Shown here in pieces: positions 22,616-30,617 of a DNA stretch of 64,000 nucleotides. The stretch is taken from contig NZ_CP121699.1 in the NCBI RefSeq assembly GCF_029761935.1, positions 1 through 64,000 on the forward strand, written 5' to 3'. Within the stretch, counting starts at the first letter, position 1, and each line of letters begins with the position of its first letter. Origin of the DNA: Microbacterium testaceum (GTDB lineage Bacteria > Actinomycetota > Actinomycetes > Actinomycetales > Microbacteriaceae). The notes under the pieces are model-generated. The model worked only from the letters and a program-made list of their open reading frames with translations, was not told the DNA's origin and searched no databases. A program made the position numbers and the translations under genes.

Positions 22616-23185
22616 ATGTGGGAGTGGCTCGTACCGGTCATCGTGATCGTCGGCATCCTGATCATCGCCGGCATCTACCTGTGGGCCACCTACAACGCCC
22701 TCGTCGCGCTGAACGTGCGCGTCGACGAGGCGTGGAGTGACATCACGGTCCAGCTCAAGCGACGCGCCGACCTGCTGCCCAACCTCATCGAGACGGTGAA
22801 GGGGTACGCGGCTCACGAGAAGGCCGTGTTCGAGAACGTCACGCGCGCCCGCGCCGAGACGCTCTCGGCGCAGAGCCCTGCCGAGGCCGGTGTCGCCGAG
22901 GGCCACATGCAGCAGGCGCTGAAGTCGCTGTTCGCGGTCGCCGAGGCGTACCCGCAGCTCCAGGCCAGCCAGAACTTCCTGCAGCTCCAGCACTCGATCG
23001 TCGACACCGAGGACAAGATCCAGGCGTCGCGCCGGTTCTACAACGGCGGAGTGCGCGAGCTGAACACCAAGATCAAGGTGTTCCCCAACAACCTCTTCGC
23101 CCGTCAGCTCGGCTTCCACGAGCGGGAGTTCTTCGAGGTCATCGACGGCGCCGCGATCGCCGAACCGCCCCGCGTGCAGTTCTGA
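22616..23185 (+). CDS. lemA: LemA family protein
   Basis: 189 residues: one N-terminal membrane helix (about 3-25) with a short outside end, then a long helical-bundle cytoplasmic domain. Family phrases ALNVRVDEAWSDITVQLKRR, DLLPNLIETVKGY and the C-terminal FPNNLFARQLGF are present. The function is not established; LemA proteins are often near membrane proteases or phosphorelays, but here it stands alone. Start ATG 22616 behind GTGGGGA. It converges on the glycosylase gene. Confidence 0.93.
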   Translation: MWEWLVPVIVIVGILIIAGIYLWATYNALVALNVRVDEAWSDITVQLKRRADLLPNLIETVKGYAAHEKAVFENVTRARAETLSAQSPAEAGVAEGHMQQALKSLFAVAEAYPQLQASQNFLQLQHSIVDTEDKIQASRRFYNGGVRELNTKIKVFPNNLFARQLGFHEREFFEVIDGAAIAEPPRVQF

Positions 23186-23224
23186 CGAATCGCGCCCTTT
23201 CCGCTTCGGCAGAGGCGGCGCGTT

Positions 23225-24466
23225 TCAGTTCGTACGGCCATCGGGGTGGTCGTGCCGCTCTGCCCGGAGAGCCCCGGCGAGTTCTTCGGCGGCATCGCCC
23301 CACCGCGACACGGTGACGCGGTCCAGACCCTGCCAGCGCGCTGCCGCGAGCAGTTCGGCGGCGACGCGCTCGGCGGCATCCCGGGGAGCATCCTGCTCCC
23401 ACCACGCGGACTGCACGCGCAGGGCGCTCGACGCGCGATCGGCCTTGAGGTCCACCCGGCCGACCACGTCGTCTCCGACGAGGACGGGCAGCGAGTAGTA
23501 CCCGAACCGGCGTTGTGGGGCCGGTGTGTAGATCTCGATGCGGTAGTCGAAGTCGAACAGACGCTCGGCGCGGTTGCGGAACCACACCACCGGGTCGAAC
23601 GGGGTGAGGATCGCCGTGGCATCCACTCTGCGGGGGCGCGCGGCGTCGCGGTGCAGCCACGCCTTGGCGGGGCGAGCGGCGATCGCCCAGCCGTCGACCT
23701 CGACGGGGATCAGCTCTCCGTCGTCGACGAGATCGCGGATCGCGGCCATCACCGCCGGACGATCGCGGATGCGCCAGTAATCGGCCAGGTCGGCGGCCGT
23801 CGCGACGCCGTAGGCCACAGCGGCGCGGCGCACCAGCTCGGCGATCGCCTGGGCACGGGGGACGGCGGTCTGTAGGGCCTCGGAGGGCAGGACGTCGGAT
23901 GCCAGGGCGTAGCGGCGCTCGAAACCGCGCCGCCCCGCGATGGCCACCTCTCCGAACAGCCACAGGCGTTCCAGGCCGTTCTTGACGTCGTCCCAGCCCC
24001 ACCACGACCCACGCGACCCGCTGCGCGCGTCGTGATCGATCTCTGCCGGGCGCAGCGGGCCGCGGTCGGCGAGCTCGCCGCGGAGCCACTGCAGAAGGGG
24101 CTGATTGGCCTCGGCCCAGGCATCGTGCCCGTACTTCGCCCGCAGATCGTCGCGGCGGAACTGCAGCAGCGGCCAGTCGTCGACCGACACCAGCGAGGCG
24201 ACGTGCGCCCACGACTCCACCCACGACGGACGCCGGGCGAAGGCCAGCTTGTCGAGCAGGGCCGTGTCGTAGGCGCCGAGGCGCGCGAATAGCGGCATGT
24301 AGTGCGAGCGCGAGAAGACGTTGACGGAGTCGATCTGAAGGATGCGCATGCGGTGCAGAGCGCTGGTGATCTGCCGGGTGCCGACGGTGCCGGGCCGGGG
24401 GCGGGCGAAGCCCTGGGCGGCCAAGGCGATGCGGCGGGCGTCGGCGCGACGGAGCGTCGTGGTCAT
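23225..24466 (-). CDS. AlkX/YcaQ-like winged-helix DNA glycosylase
   Basis: A 413-residue HTH_42 protein. This family removes bulky alkylated bases and unhooks interstrand crosslinks. Two subgroups are known by their catalytic motif: QxQ (AlkZ) and QxD (AlkX, E. coli YcaQ). Here the motif is LQIDSVNVF with Gln44 and Asp46, that is the QxD type. The C-terminal beta-barrel includes YYSLPVLVGDDVVGRVDLKADR. The frame is open to 24496, but ATG 24466 is preferred because TACGGT ends 7 bases before it. It is divergent from the AI-2E-family permease, with an 11-bp palindrome between. Confidence 0.9.
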   Translation of the reverse strand: MTTTLRRADARRIALAAQGFARPRPGTVGTRQITSALHRMRILQIDSVNVFSRSHYMPLFARLGAYDTALLDKLAFARRPSWVESWAHVASLVSVDDWPLLQFRRDDLRAKYGHDAWAEANQPLLQWLRGELADRGPLRPAEIDHDARSGSRGSWWGWDDVKNGLERLWLFGEVAIAGRRGFERRYALASDVLPSEALQTAVPRAQAIAELVRRAAVAYGVATAADLADYWRIRDRPAVMAAIRDLVDDGELIPVEVDGWAIAARPAKAWLHRDAARPRRVDATAILTPFDPVVWFRNRAERLFDFDYRIEIYTPAPQRRFGYYSLPVLVGDDVVGRVDLKADRASSALRVQSAWWEQDAPRDAAERVAAELLAAARWQGLDRVTVSRWGDAAEELAGALRAERHDHPDGRTN

Positions 24467-24473
24467 GTCTGTC

Positions 24474-24479
24474 ACCGTA
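24474..24479 (-). promoter_or_regulatory. -10 box of the glycosylase gene
   Basis: TACGGT on the minus strand, 7 bases before ATG 24466, with no Shine-Dalgarno between; a leaderless layout. Confidence 0.5.
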
Positions 24480-24486
24480 TCGGCCA

Positions 24487-24518
24487 CCTCCGACATGCTC
24501 GGCGGTGCATGTCGGAGG
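24487..24518. promoter_or_regulatory. 11-bp inverted repeat between divergent genes
   Basis: CCTCCGACATG (24487-24497) and CATGTCGGAGG (24508-24518) are perfect reverse complements separated by 10 bases. The element sits between two divergent -10 boxes (24474-24479 minus and 24526-24531 plus). It could be a shared operator for a dimeric regulator. Confidence 0.65.
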
Positions 24519-24525
24519 GCGGCGG

Positions 24526-24531
24526 TAGGCT
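24526..24531 (+). promoter_or_regulatory. -10 box of the AI-2E-family permease gene
   Basis: TAGGCT, 6 bases before ATG 24538; leaderless layout. Confidence 0.5.
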
Positions 24532-24537
24532 GACGGG

Positions 24538-25728
24538 ATGAGCGACACTGATCCCGAACCTCGCGGATCGTTCCTCGACGCCCTCAAGCGGCGCACGCTT
24601 TCAAGCGACCTGCAACCGCCGGTGCCTCCGGCGCTGCGGCAGGCCACGGCCTATGCCTGGCGCCTGCTCGTGATCGCGGCCGCCCTGGCCGTCGTGGTGT
24701 TCGTGGTCATCCAGCTGAAGCTGCTGGTCGTGCCGCTGCTCATCGCGATCCTCGTCACCGCGCTGGTGTGGCCGGCCTTCTCGTTCCTGCAGCGCCACCG
24801 GTGGCCGAAGTGGCTGGCCATCGTCGTTACGGTCCTCGGTACCATCGCCGTCATCTCGGGGTTGGTCTGGCTGGCCGTCTGGCAGATCACGCGAGAGTTC
24901 GGTTCGGTGCGTCAGCGCACCGTCGAAGCCATCTCGCAGTTCCGCCAGTACCTCATCGACGGTCCGCTCCACCTGAGCGCCCAGCAGATCGATGACGGGC
25001 TCCGACAGGCGGGCACCTTCCTGCAGCAGCAGGCGGAGGTGCTCTGGACCGGCGCTCTGGCGATCGGCACCACGATCGGTCACGTCGGAACCGGCGTGCT
25101 CCTGACGCTGTTCATCCTCCTCTGCCTGCTCGCCGACGGCGCCGGCATCTGGCGCTGGACGACCCGGTTGTTCCCGCGCGTCGCGCGTCCCGCCGTCGAC
25201 GGAGCCGGTCGCGCGGGGTGGCGCACCGTGAAGAGCTACGCGCGCACGCAGCTGCTCGTCGCCACGATCGACGCGATCGGTATCGGCCTGGGTGCCTTCC
25301 TGCTGGGTGTGCCGCTGTCGATCCCCATCGCCGTCCTTGTGTTCCTCGGCGCGTTCATCCCCTTCGTCGGCGCCGTCGCCACGGGAGCCCTCGCCGTCTT
25401 CATCGCGCTGGTCTACAACGGTCCGCTCATCGCCCTGTTCATGCTCATCGTCGTGTTGGCCGTGCAGCAGATCGAGAGCCACATCCTGCAGCCGATCCTC
25501 ATGGGCTCCGCAGTGAAGGTGCACCCCCTCGCGGTCGTGCTCGTGGTGGCGGGCGGCGCGATGGTCGGCGGCATCGCCGGAGCGCTCTTCGCGGTGCCGC
25601 TCGCCGCATTCGTGAACGTCGTCGCCGTCTATCTGAGCACCAAGGCGTGGAAGCGCGACGGTGAGGTTTTGGCATCCCCGGATCTGATCTGGCGGACCGT
25701 CCCGCGCGAGCGCGGAAGGAGATCATGA
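24538..25728 (+). CDS. AI-2E family (PerM/YdiK-type) membrane protein
   Basis: 396 residues, about eight membrane segments with the family order: paired helices at about 40-90, a soluble segment (QFRQYLIDGPLHLSAQQIDDGL), then a C-terminal helical block. The conserved region FLGAFIPFVGAVATGALAVFIAL and QQIESHILQPILMGSAVKVHPL are diagnostic. Members include putative exporters and Na+/H+ antiporters, so the substrate is not assigned. It overlaps ilvA by four bases (ATGA), which suggests co-translation. Confidence 0.92.
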   Translation: MSDTDPEPRGSFLDALKRRTLSSDLQPPVPPALRQATAYAWRLLVIAAALAVVVFVVIQLKLLVVPLLIAILVTALVWPAFSFLQRHRWPKWLAIVVTVLGTIAVISGLVWLAVWQITREFGSVRQRTVEAISQFRQYLIDGPLHLSAQQIDDGLRQAGTFLQQQAEVLWTGALAIGTTIGHVGTGVLLTLFILLCLLADGAGIWRWTTRLFPRVARPAVDGAGRAGWRTVKSYARTQLLVATIDAIGIGLGAFLLGVPLSIPIAVLVFLGAFIPFVGAVATGALAVFIALVYNGPLIALFMLIVVLAVQQIESHILQPILMGSAVKVHPLAVVLVVAGGAMVGGIAGALFAVPLAAFVNVVAVYLSTKAWKRDGEVLASPDLIWRTVPRERGRRS

Positions 25729-26954
25729 ACGACACTCCCACCCTGGCCGAGTTCGAAGATGCCGCGCAGAACCTGCGCGGCATCATCACGCGAACCCCGC
25801 TCGATGAGTCGCTGCACCTGACCGAGCTCCTCGGCGTGCCGGTGAGCCTCAAGCTCGAGAACCTCCAGCGCACCGGTTCGTTCAAGATCCGCGGCGCGAC
25901 CTACCGCCTCTCGCGTCTCACGGCCGAGGAGCGCGCGCGCGGCGTCGTCGCGGCATCCGCGGGCAATCACGCTCAGGGCGTGGCCCTGGCCGCGCAGCAG
26001 CTCGGCATCGCGGCGACGATCTTCATGCCGTTGGGCGTGCCCGTGCCCAAGCTCCTTGCCACGCGAGGGTATGGCGCCGAGGTGATCCTCGAGGGCGCGA
26101 CCGTCGAGACGCCGCTCCGCCTTGCCGCTGAGTTCGCCGAGCGCACGGGAGCCGTGCTGATCCACCCCTTCGACCACCGCGACATCGTCGTGGGTCAAGG
26201 GACGCTGGGCCTCGAGCTGGTCGAGGACATGCCCGACCTCGAGACGGTCATCGTCGGGATCGGCGGGGGAGGGCTCGCCGCGGGCGTCGCCGCCGCGGTG
26301 AAGGCCCGGGCGGCCGCCGAGGGGCGCGAGGTCCGCATCATCGGCGTGCAGGCGCACAACTCCGCCGCCTACCCCTCGTCGCTCGCCGCGGGATACCCCA
26401 TGCAGGTCGAGACGACGCCGACGATCGCCGACGGCATCGCCGTCGCCCGCCCCGGTGACCTGCCCTTCGAACTGATCCGCCAGTACGTCGACGAGGTCGT
26501 CACCGTGACCGAGGACGACATCGCGCGAGCGCTCCTCGTCCTCCTCGAGCGCGCCAAGCAGGTCGTCGAACCGGCGGGGGCCGTGGGTGTCGCCGCGATC
26601 CTGGCGGGCAAGGTGAAAGCGACCGGCCCGACCGTCACGATCCTCTCGGGGGGCAACATCGACCCCCTCCTGCTGCAACGGGTCGTGGCGCATGGGCTCT
26701 CGGCATCCGGTCGCTACATGTCCCTGCGCATTCCGCTGCCCGACCGCCCGGGCCAGCTCGCTCGGGTGTCCGAGCTGCTCGCCGGCGTGGGCGCCAACGT
26801 GATCGAGGTGCTGCATACGCGCCACGGTCAGGGACTGCAGATCAGCGAGGTGATCCTGCAGCTGAGCGTCGAGACGCGCGGTGAGGAACACCGCGCTCTG
26901 GTCATCCAGACGCTCGAGGACGCCGGGTTCGTCGCGACCGTCGTCCCGAACTGA
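25725..26954 (+). CDS. ilvA: threonine ammonia-lyase
   Basis: Deaminates threonine to 2-oxobutanoate, the first step toward isoleucine. 409 residues: a PLP fold type II domain (about 1-320) with the PLP lysine in SFKIRGATYRLS (about 50) and the glycine-rich phosphate loop IGGGGLAAG, then a single C-terminal ACT-like domain (about 330-409; IPLPDRPGQLARVSELL). The length and single ACT domain match the TdcB-plus-ACT form common in actinobacteria, shorter than E. coli IlvA. Start ATG behind GGAAGGAG, overlapping the permease stop. Confidence 0.94.
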   Translation: MNDTPTLAEFEDAAQNLRGIITRTPLDESLHLTELLGVPVSLKLENLQRTGSFKIRGATYRLSRLTAEERARGVVAASAGNHAQGVALAAQQLGIAATIFMPLGVPVPKLLATRGYGAEVILEGATVETPLRLAAEFAERTGAVLIHPFDHRDIVVGQGTLGLELVEDMPDLETVIVGIGGGGLAAGVAAAVKARAAAEGREVRIIGVQAHNSAAYPSSLAAGYPMQVETTPTIADGIAVARPGDLPFELIRQYVDEVVTVTEDDIARALLVLLERAKQVVEPAGAVGVAAILAGKVKATGPTVTILSGGNIDPLLLQRVVAHGLSASGRYMSLRIPLPDRPGQLARVSELLAGVGANVIEVLHTRHGQGLQISEVILQLSVETRGEEHRALVIQTLEDAGFVATVVPN

Positions 26955-26970
26955 CGCCGCCTGGTCGTAC

Positions 26971-27152
26971 CGGGGCGCACCGCGTGCACCGGGCTGGTCG
27001 GCGTGCCCCCCCCCCCCCCCCCCCGTGCGCGGCGGGCGCCCCGTGCACGGCGGGCGTCCCGTTCCCAGCCGACCCGTCCCTGGGTGCGTCCCTCCGCGCA
27101 GGCACGCACCGGGGCGTCCCGCGTGCACCGGGGCGGTCGGCGTGCGCCCCCG
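26971..27152. repeat. GC-rich imperfect direct repeat with C19 tract
   Basis: A segment of about 40 bases at 26971-27010 (containing CGCGTGCACCGGGCTGGTCG) returns at about 27110-27151 with changes (CGCGTGCACCGGGGCGGTCG). Between them is an uninterrupted run of 19 C residues at 27006-27024. The whole interval 26955-27256 between ilvA and the greA terminator holds no plausible gene. Confidence 0.7.
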
Positions 27153-27256
27153 TGCACCGAGGGCGCCCCGATACGCGGGGGAACGGGCCGCGCGGGCACT
27201 GCGACACGGTCAGCGCGTGACGCGGCGCGATCCCTGGGTCGTACCGCTGAGAAACG

Positions 27257-27296
27257 CCGCGAGCCGCCCACCCGATGACGGGGGAGCGGCTCGCGG
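27257..27296 (-). terminator. greA terminator
   Basis: CCGCGAGCCGC (27257-27267) pairs with GCGGCTCGCGG (27286-27296), an 11-bp stem; on the minus strand it is followed by CGTTTCTC. It lies just past the greA stop codon. Confidence 0.8.
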
Positions 27297-27308
27297 GCGA
27301 CAGGCGGG

Positions 27309-27800
27309 TTACTGGCCCGAGTACGTCTCGACCTTGACGACCTCGACCGAGATCTCTTTGCCGTTGGGCGCGGTGTACGAGCCCTTGTCGCCCTCTTTGA
27401 GGCCCATGATGGCCGCGCCGAGGGGCGAGGCCTCGCTGTAGACGTCGAGCTCGGAGTTGGCCGCGATCTCGCGGTTGCCGAGGAGGAACTTCTCCTCGCC
27501 GCCCGCGACGATCGCGGTCACGACGGTGCCCGACTCGACGACGCCGTGGCTCTCGGGCGCTTCGCCGACCTTGGCGTCCTTGAGCAGCTGCTGCAGGGTA
27601 CGGATGCGGGCCTCCTGCTTGCCCTGCTCGTCCTTGGCTGCGTGGTAGCCGCCGTTCTCTTTGAGGTCTCCCTCTTCGCGGGCGGCCTCGATGCGCTTGG
27701 CGATCTCTTCCCGGCCCGTCGTCGAGAGGTGCTCGAGTTCGTTGTGAAGGCGGTCGTAGGCGTCTTGCGTGAGGAACGTCACCTGAGCGTCGTTGGACAC
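27309..27800 (-). CDS. greA: transcription elongation factor GreA
   Basis: Rescues backtracked RNA polymerase by stimulating transcript cleavage. 163 residues. The N-terminal coiled coil (about 8-78) carries the acidic tip in EEGDLKENGGYHAAKDEQGK (about 42-61; Asp and Glu at the tip are essential); the C-terminal FKBP-like domain includes SPLGAAIMGLKEGD and ends KVETYSGQ. Start GTG 27800 behind AAGGAG. It runs alone, followed by its own terminator. Confidence 0.95.
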   Translation of the reverse strand: MSNDAQVTFLTQDAYDRLHNELEHLSTTGREEIAKRIEAAREEGDLKENGGYHAAKDEQGKQEARIRTLQQLLKDAKVGEAPESHGVVESGTVVTAIVAGGEEKFLLGNREIAANSELDVYSEASPLGAAIMGLKEGDKGSYTAPNGKEISVEVVKVETYSGQ

Positions 27801-27903
27801 GGGTACTCCTTCGTCGAGGCGCTGACGGCACGCGTGCGGCCGCCGGCGGGGGATATGTCGAACGCCCCGGCATCGAGCCGGGGCGCGTCGTGATTCCGCG
27901 AGT

Positions 27904-28299
27904 TTACGGCACCCAGCAGGCGTTGACAAAACCCGTGGTCGCCAGCGAGAGCGTCGGAATCGTCTCGGAGAAGGCGCGGGATGCGTCGTCGGATGCCGGG
28001 TACTGCACGACCCTCCAGCCCACGGTGCCGTGGTCTTCGTCGCGTGCCTCGAGGGCGCAGGCGACCGGCTTGCCGACGGGGGCGGTGATCTGGAAACTCG
28101 CCGTGACGGACTTGTCGTCGGTGACGGTGAAGCCGGTGTCGGTGGCCGTGACCGAGGCGGCACTGCTGGCGAACGTCGTGTAGCCGAGATACCCGATGGC
28201 TCCGAGCGCGAGCACCGCGACGATCGACCAGCCGACGATGCGCCGTCGGGGCGACCGCGTGCGCCCGTAACGGTCGTCGAGCAGGGCTTGCGTCGTCAT
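27904..28299 (-). CDS. DUF4307-type membrane-anchored protein
   Basis: 131 residues: short basic cytoplasmic N-terminus, one membrane helix (about 21-42, IVGWSIVAVLALGAIGYLGY), then an extracellular domain of about 85 residues with two Cys (PVACALEARDEDHGTVGW and FVNACWVP) that may form a disulphide. The pattern matches DUF4307, an actinobacterial family of unknown function commonly next to greA. Start ATG 28299 behind GGGGAG. Divergent from the 91-residue protein gene. Confidence 0.8.
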   Translation of the reverse strand: MTTQALLDDRYGRTRSPRRRIVGWSIVAVLALGAIGYLGYTTFASSAASVTATDTGFTVTDDKSVTASFQITAPVGKPVACALEARDEDHGTVGWRVVQYPASDDASRAFSETIPTLSLATTGFVNACWVP

Positions 28300-28362
28300 G
28301 GTCTCCCCGGGCTTTAGGCTGGAGTACCAGGCTACGCGCTTCCGCCCGGACCGAAGGACTCC

Positions 28363-28638
28363 ATGCACTCCGTGATCGTCGCTCTCGCGACCACACCCTC
28401 CCCGGTCGTCACCCCCGACGAGTCGATCGTGACGCCCGGGCCGCTCGGCTTCGCCGCGATCGCCTTCATCGGCGTCGCGGTCTTCCTGCTCGTGTGGGAC
28501 ATGCTGCGTCGCATCCGCCGTGGTCGGTACCGCGAAGAAGTGAATGCGGAGCTGGATGCCGAGGAGCAGGCGCGCGCCGCCCAGGCCGCGAGCGAGACCG
28601 ACGACGAAGACATCGACCCGGCGGCTCCCCGCCGCTGA
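28363..28638 (+). CDS. small single-pass membrane protein, unrecognised
   Basis: 91 residues. One membrane helix (about 28-46, FAAIAFIGVAVFLLVWDML) preceded by a short outside N-terminus and followed by a basic stretch (RRIRRGRYREE) and an acidic tail, so topology is N-out/C-in by the positive-inside rule. GAAGGA precedes the ATG. A possible -10 TAGGCT lies about 45 bases upstream. Conserved-looking but without a family I can name. Confidence 0.7.
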   Translation: MHSVIVALATTPSPVVTPDESIVTPGPLGFAAIAFIGVAVFLLVWDMLRRIRRGRYREEVNAELDAEEQARAAQAASETDDEDIDPAAPRR

Positions 28639-28673
28639 GCGGACGCCGGAGACCTCGGCGCCGCTTGCGTCGT

Positions 28674-28733
28674 GTGAGTCGCCAATTTTTGTCGCCTTAG
28701 ACCCTACGGAAGCGACAGATCGTGGCGACTCAC
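28674..28733. terminator. long inverted repeat between convergent genes
   Basis: GTGAGTCGCCA (28674-28684) and TGGCGACTCAC (28723-28733) are perfect 11-bp arms; inside them GTCGC (28691-28695) and GCGAC (28712-28716) pair again. The arms extend with one mismatch to CGTGTGAG/CTCACGCG. It lies between convergent genes and probably acts as a two-way terminator, but could also be a dispersed palindromic repeat. Confidence 0.6.
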
Positions 28734-28751
28734 GCGAGAGCTTCGGCGGGA

Positions 28752-29477
28752 TCAGCCGCCGTGATACGCGGGGGCGAGCGAGATCAGCAGGCACGCCGTC
28801 CAGTGGCAGAGGAACGCCAGGACGGTGCACACGTGGAAGATCTCGTGGAACCCGAAGTGCCCCGGCCACGGGTTGGGCTTCTTGAGCGCGTAGACGATCG
28901 CGCCGGCCGTGTAGAGCAGTCCGCCGACGACGACCAGCACCATCATCGCGACGTTCGCCGCGAGCAGGTCGCCCAGGTACATCACGGCGGCCCAGCCGAG
29001 CGCGAGGTACAGCGCGACGTAGAGCCAGCGCGGAGCGTTGATCCAGAAGACCCGGAACAGGATGCCGAGGATCGCCCCACCCCACACGATCGACAGCAGC
29101 AGCGTGGTCTTGGGGGTCGGCAGGGCCAGGACGGCCAGGGGCGTGTACGTGCCGGCGATCAGCAGGAAGATGTTGGCGTGGTCGATGCGCTTGAGCACGG
29201 CCAGCGTCTTCGGCTTCCAGCGGAAGCGGTGGTAGAGCGCGGAGTTGCCGAACAGCAGCATCGACGTCGCCATGAACACCGCCGCCGCCCACTTGGCGGG
29301 CGTGCCCTGGGCGAGGGCGATCAGGACGATGCCGGCGACGATCGCGACGGGGAACGTGCCCGCGTGGATCCAGCCGCGCCAGGTGGGCTTGAGATCGGCC
29401 TGCGCGCCCAGAGCGCCCGCCTCCAAGAGGGGGAGCTGGGGCATGTCGGGGCCGTCTGCGGGGGTTGAGCTCGTCAC
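28752..29477 (-). CDS. trhA: hemolysin III / PAQR family membrane protein
   Basis: 241 residues with seven membrane segments. PAQR/HlyIII landmarks are complete: SALYHRFRW (about 79-87, Ser and His), RIDHANIFLLIAGTYTP (about 97-113, Asp/His) and the last-helix FHEIFHVCTVLAFLCHW (paired His). These His and Asp residues bind a metal ion in the family. The function in bacteria is linked to membrane energetics rather than haemolysis. GTG start 29477 is supported by TAGGGT ending 6 bases upstream. Confidence 0.92.
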   Translation of the reverse strand: MTSSTPADGPDMPQLPLLEAGALGAQADLKPTWRGWIHAGTFPVAIVAGIVLIALAQGTPAKWAAAVFMATSMLLFGNSALYHRFRWKPKTLAVLKRIDHANIFLLIAGTYTPLAVLALPTPKTTLLLSIVWGGAILGILFRVFWINAPRWLYVALYLALGWAAVMYLGDLLAANVAMMVLVVVGGLLYTAGAIVYALKKPNPWPGHFGFHEIFHVCTVLAFLCHWTACLLISLAPAYHGG

Positions 29478-29483
29478 GCTTCG

Positions 29484-29489
29484 ACCCTA
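29484..29489 (-). promoter_or_regulatory. -10 box of the hemolysin III gene
   Basis: TAGGGT on the minus strand, 6 bases before the GTG start; leaderless layout. Confidence 0.5.
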
Positions 29490-29588
29490 CGTCGGCACCC
29501 ATGCTCCGGGTGGTACATGGGCGATCCGCTCACCGTTCCCCCAGGAAGCCTCACCCGTTTCAGACCCGTGACGCCGCCCGTGACGCGG

Positions 29589-29594
29589 TAGCGT
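29589..29594 (+). promoter_or_regulatory. -10 box of uppS
   Basis: TAGCGT, 6 bases before GTG 29601; leaderless layout. Confidence 0.45.
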
Positions 29595-29600
29595 AGGCGG

Positions 29601-30383
29601 GTGGCGCGTATGCGGAAGAACGAGGGGCGGGGCCCCCTCTACCGTCTCTACATCTCGCGCCTTCGCCGTCGCATGCCGGCCACCGTGCCGCACCACGTCG
29701 CGATGATGATCGACGGCAACCGTCGGTGGGCGCGGCAGCTCGGCTACGACAGCGCCGCGCACGGTCACCGCGCGGGGGCGGCCAAGATGCACGAGTTCCT
29801 CCGCTGGTGCGACGACCTCGGCATCGAGGTGGTGTCGCTGTACCTGCTCTCGAACGACAACCTCGTCAAGCGCGACAGCCAGGAGCTGCAGGACCTGCTC
29901 GAGATCATCGCCGAGCTGGCCGCGGAGCTCTCGCACGAGCCGAACTGGCGGGTCAAGCACGTGGGCCGCGCCGAGGGCCTGCCGACGGAGCTCGCCGAGG
30001 TGCTGCACGAGGTCACCGAGCGCACGCGGGGGCACAAGGGTCTGCACGTCAATCTCGCCGTCGGGTACGGCGGGCGGAGCGAGATCGTGGATGCCGTGCG
30101 CTCGATCATCGCCAAGCACGATCAGTCGGGTGGGTCCCTCGAAGAGCTCGCCGCGAGTCTCACCCCGGAGCAGATCGGCGAGCACCTGTACACGGGCGGC
30201 CAGGCCGATCCCGACCTCGTCATCCGCACCTCGGGCGAGCAGCGGCTCAGCGACTTCCTGCTCTGGCAGTCCGCGCACTCGGAGTTCTACTTCGTCGAGG
30301 CCCTCGGTCCCGACCTGCGCGAGGTGGACTTCCTCCGCGCGATCCGCGACTTCGCGGCGCGCGACCGACGCTTCGGGCAGTAG
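29601..30383 (+). CDS. uppS: cis-prenyltransferase (undecaprenyl-PP synthase type)
   Basis: Adds cis isoprene units from IPP to an allylic starter to make the polyprenyl carrier for wall synthesis. 260 residues. Catalytic Asp in MMIDGNRRWAR (about 36-46), substrate-binding AAHGHRAGAAKMHEFLRW, FSxEN-like region VVSLYLLSNDNL, and the C-terminal PDLVIRTSGEQRLSDFLLWQ with the conserved Arg residues. The N-terminal ~30-residue extension is seen in many actinobacterial homologs. In actinobacteria such enzymes can make decaprenyl or shorter chains, so the product length is not assigned. Confidence 0.93.
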   Translation: MARMRKNEGRGPLYRLYISRLRRRMPATVPHHVAMMIDGNRRWARQLGYDSAAHGHRAGAAKMHEFLRWCDDLGIEVVSLYLLSNDNLVKRDSQELQDLLEIIAELAAELSHEPNWRVKHVGRAEGLPTELAEVLHEVTERTRGHKGLHVNLAVGYGGRSEIVDAVRSIIAKHDQSGGSLEELAASLTPEQIGEHLYTGGQADPDLVIRTSGEQRLSDFLLWQSAHSEFYFVEALGPDLREVDFLRAIRDFAARDRRFGQ

Positions 30384-30547
30384 CACCCGCCCCGCGCGGC
30401 GGCGCCGGCGCACGGCATCCGGTGAACTACTTCGCGGTCGCGAGCCGCGCGAACGCGGTGTTCACGAACTCGTCATATTCGCAGCGTGTTAACGACCCAC
30501 GAGGGTGTCGCCAAGTCGTACGGTGATCACATCGGACACGGAGTCCG

Positions 30548-30617
30548 GTCGAGTCGACCTTCGGATCGCGACTCGTGACCCACAGGTCGACTCGTGACAA
30601 CCGGGTGATTCACCCGG
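30548..30617 (+). promoter_or_regulatory. structured 5' leader of the PIN-PhoH gene
   Basis: Two hairpins precede the ribosome-binding site. CGAGTCGACCT (30550-30560) pairs perfectly with AGGTCGACTCG (30584-30594); the loop and second arm share the direct repeat CGACTCGTGAC (30569-30579, 30588-30598). A second hairpin CCGGGT/ACCCGG lies at 30601-30617, directly before GGGAG (30621). The layout would let folding control access to the start. The rest of 30384-30547 shows no gene. Confidence 0.55.

Noticed and set aside
27111..27256. Possible small genes in the GC-rich repeat region after ilvA
   Set aside because: Frames are composed of repeats of Arg, Ala, Pro and Gly with no ribosome-binding site or -10 layout.
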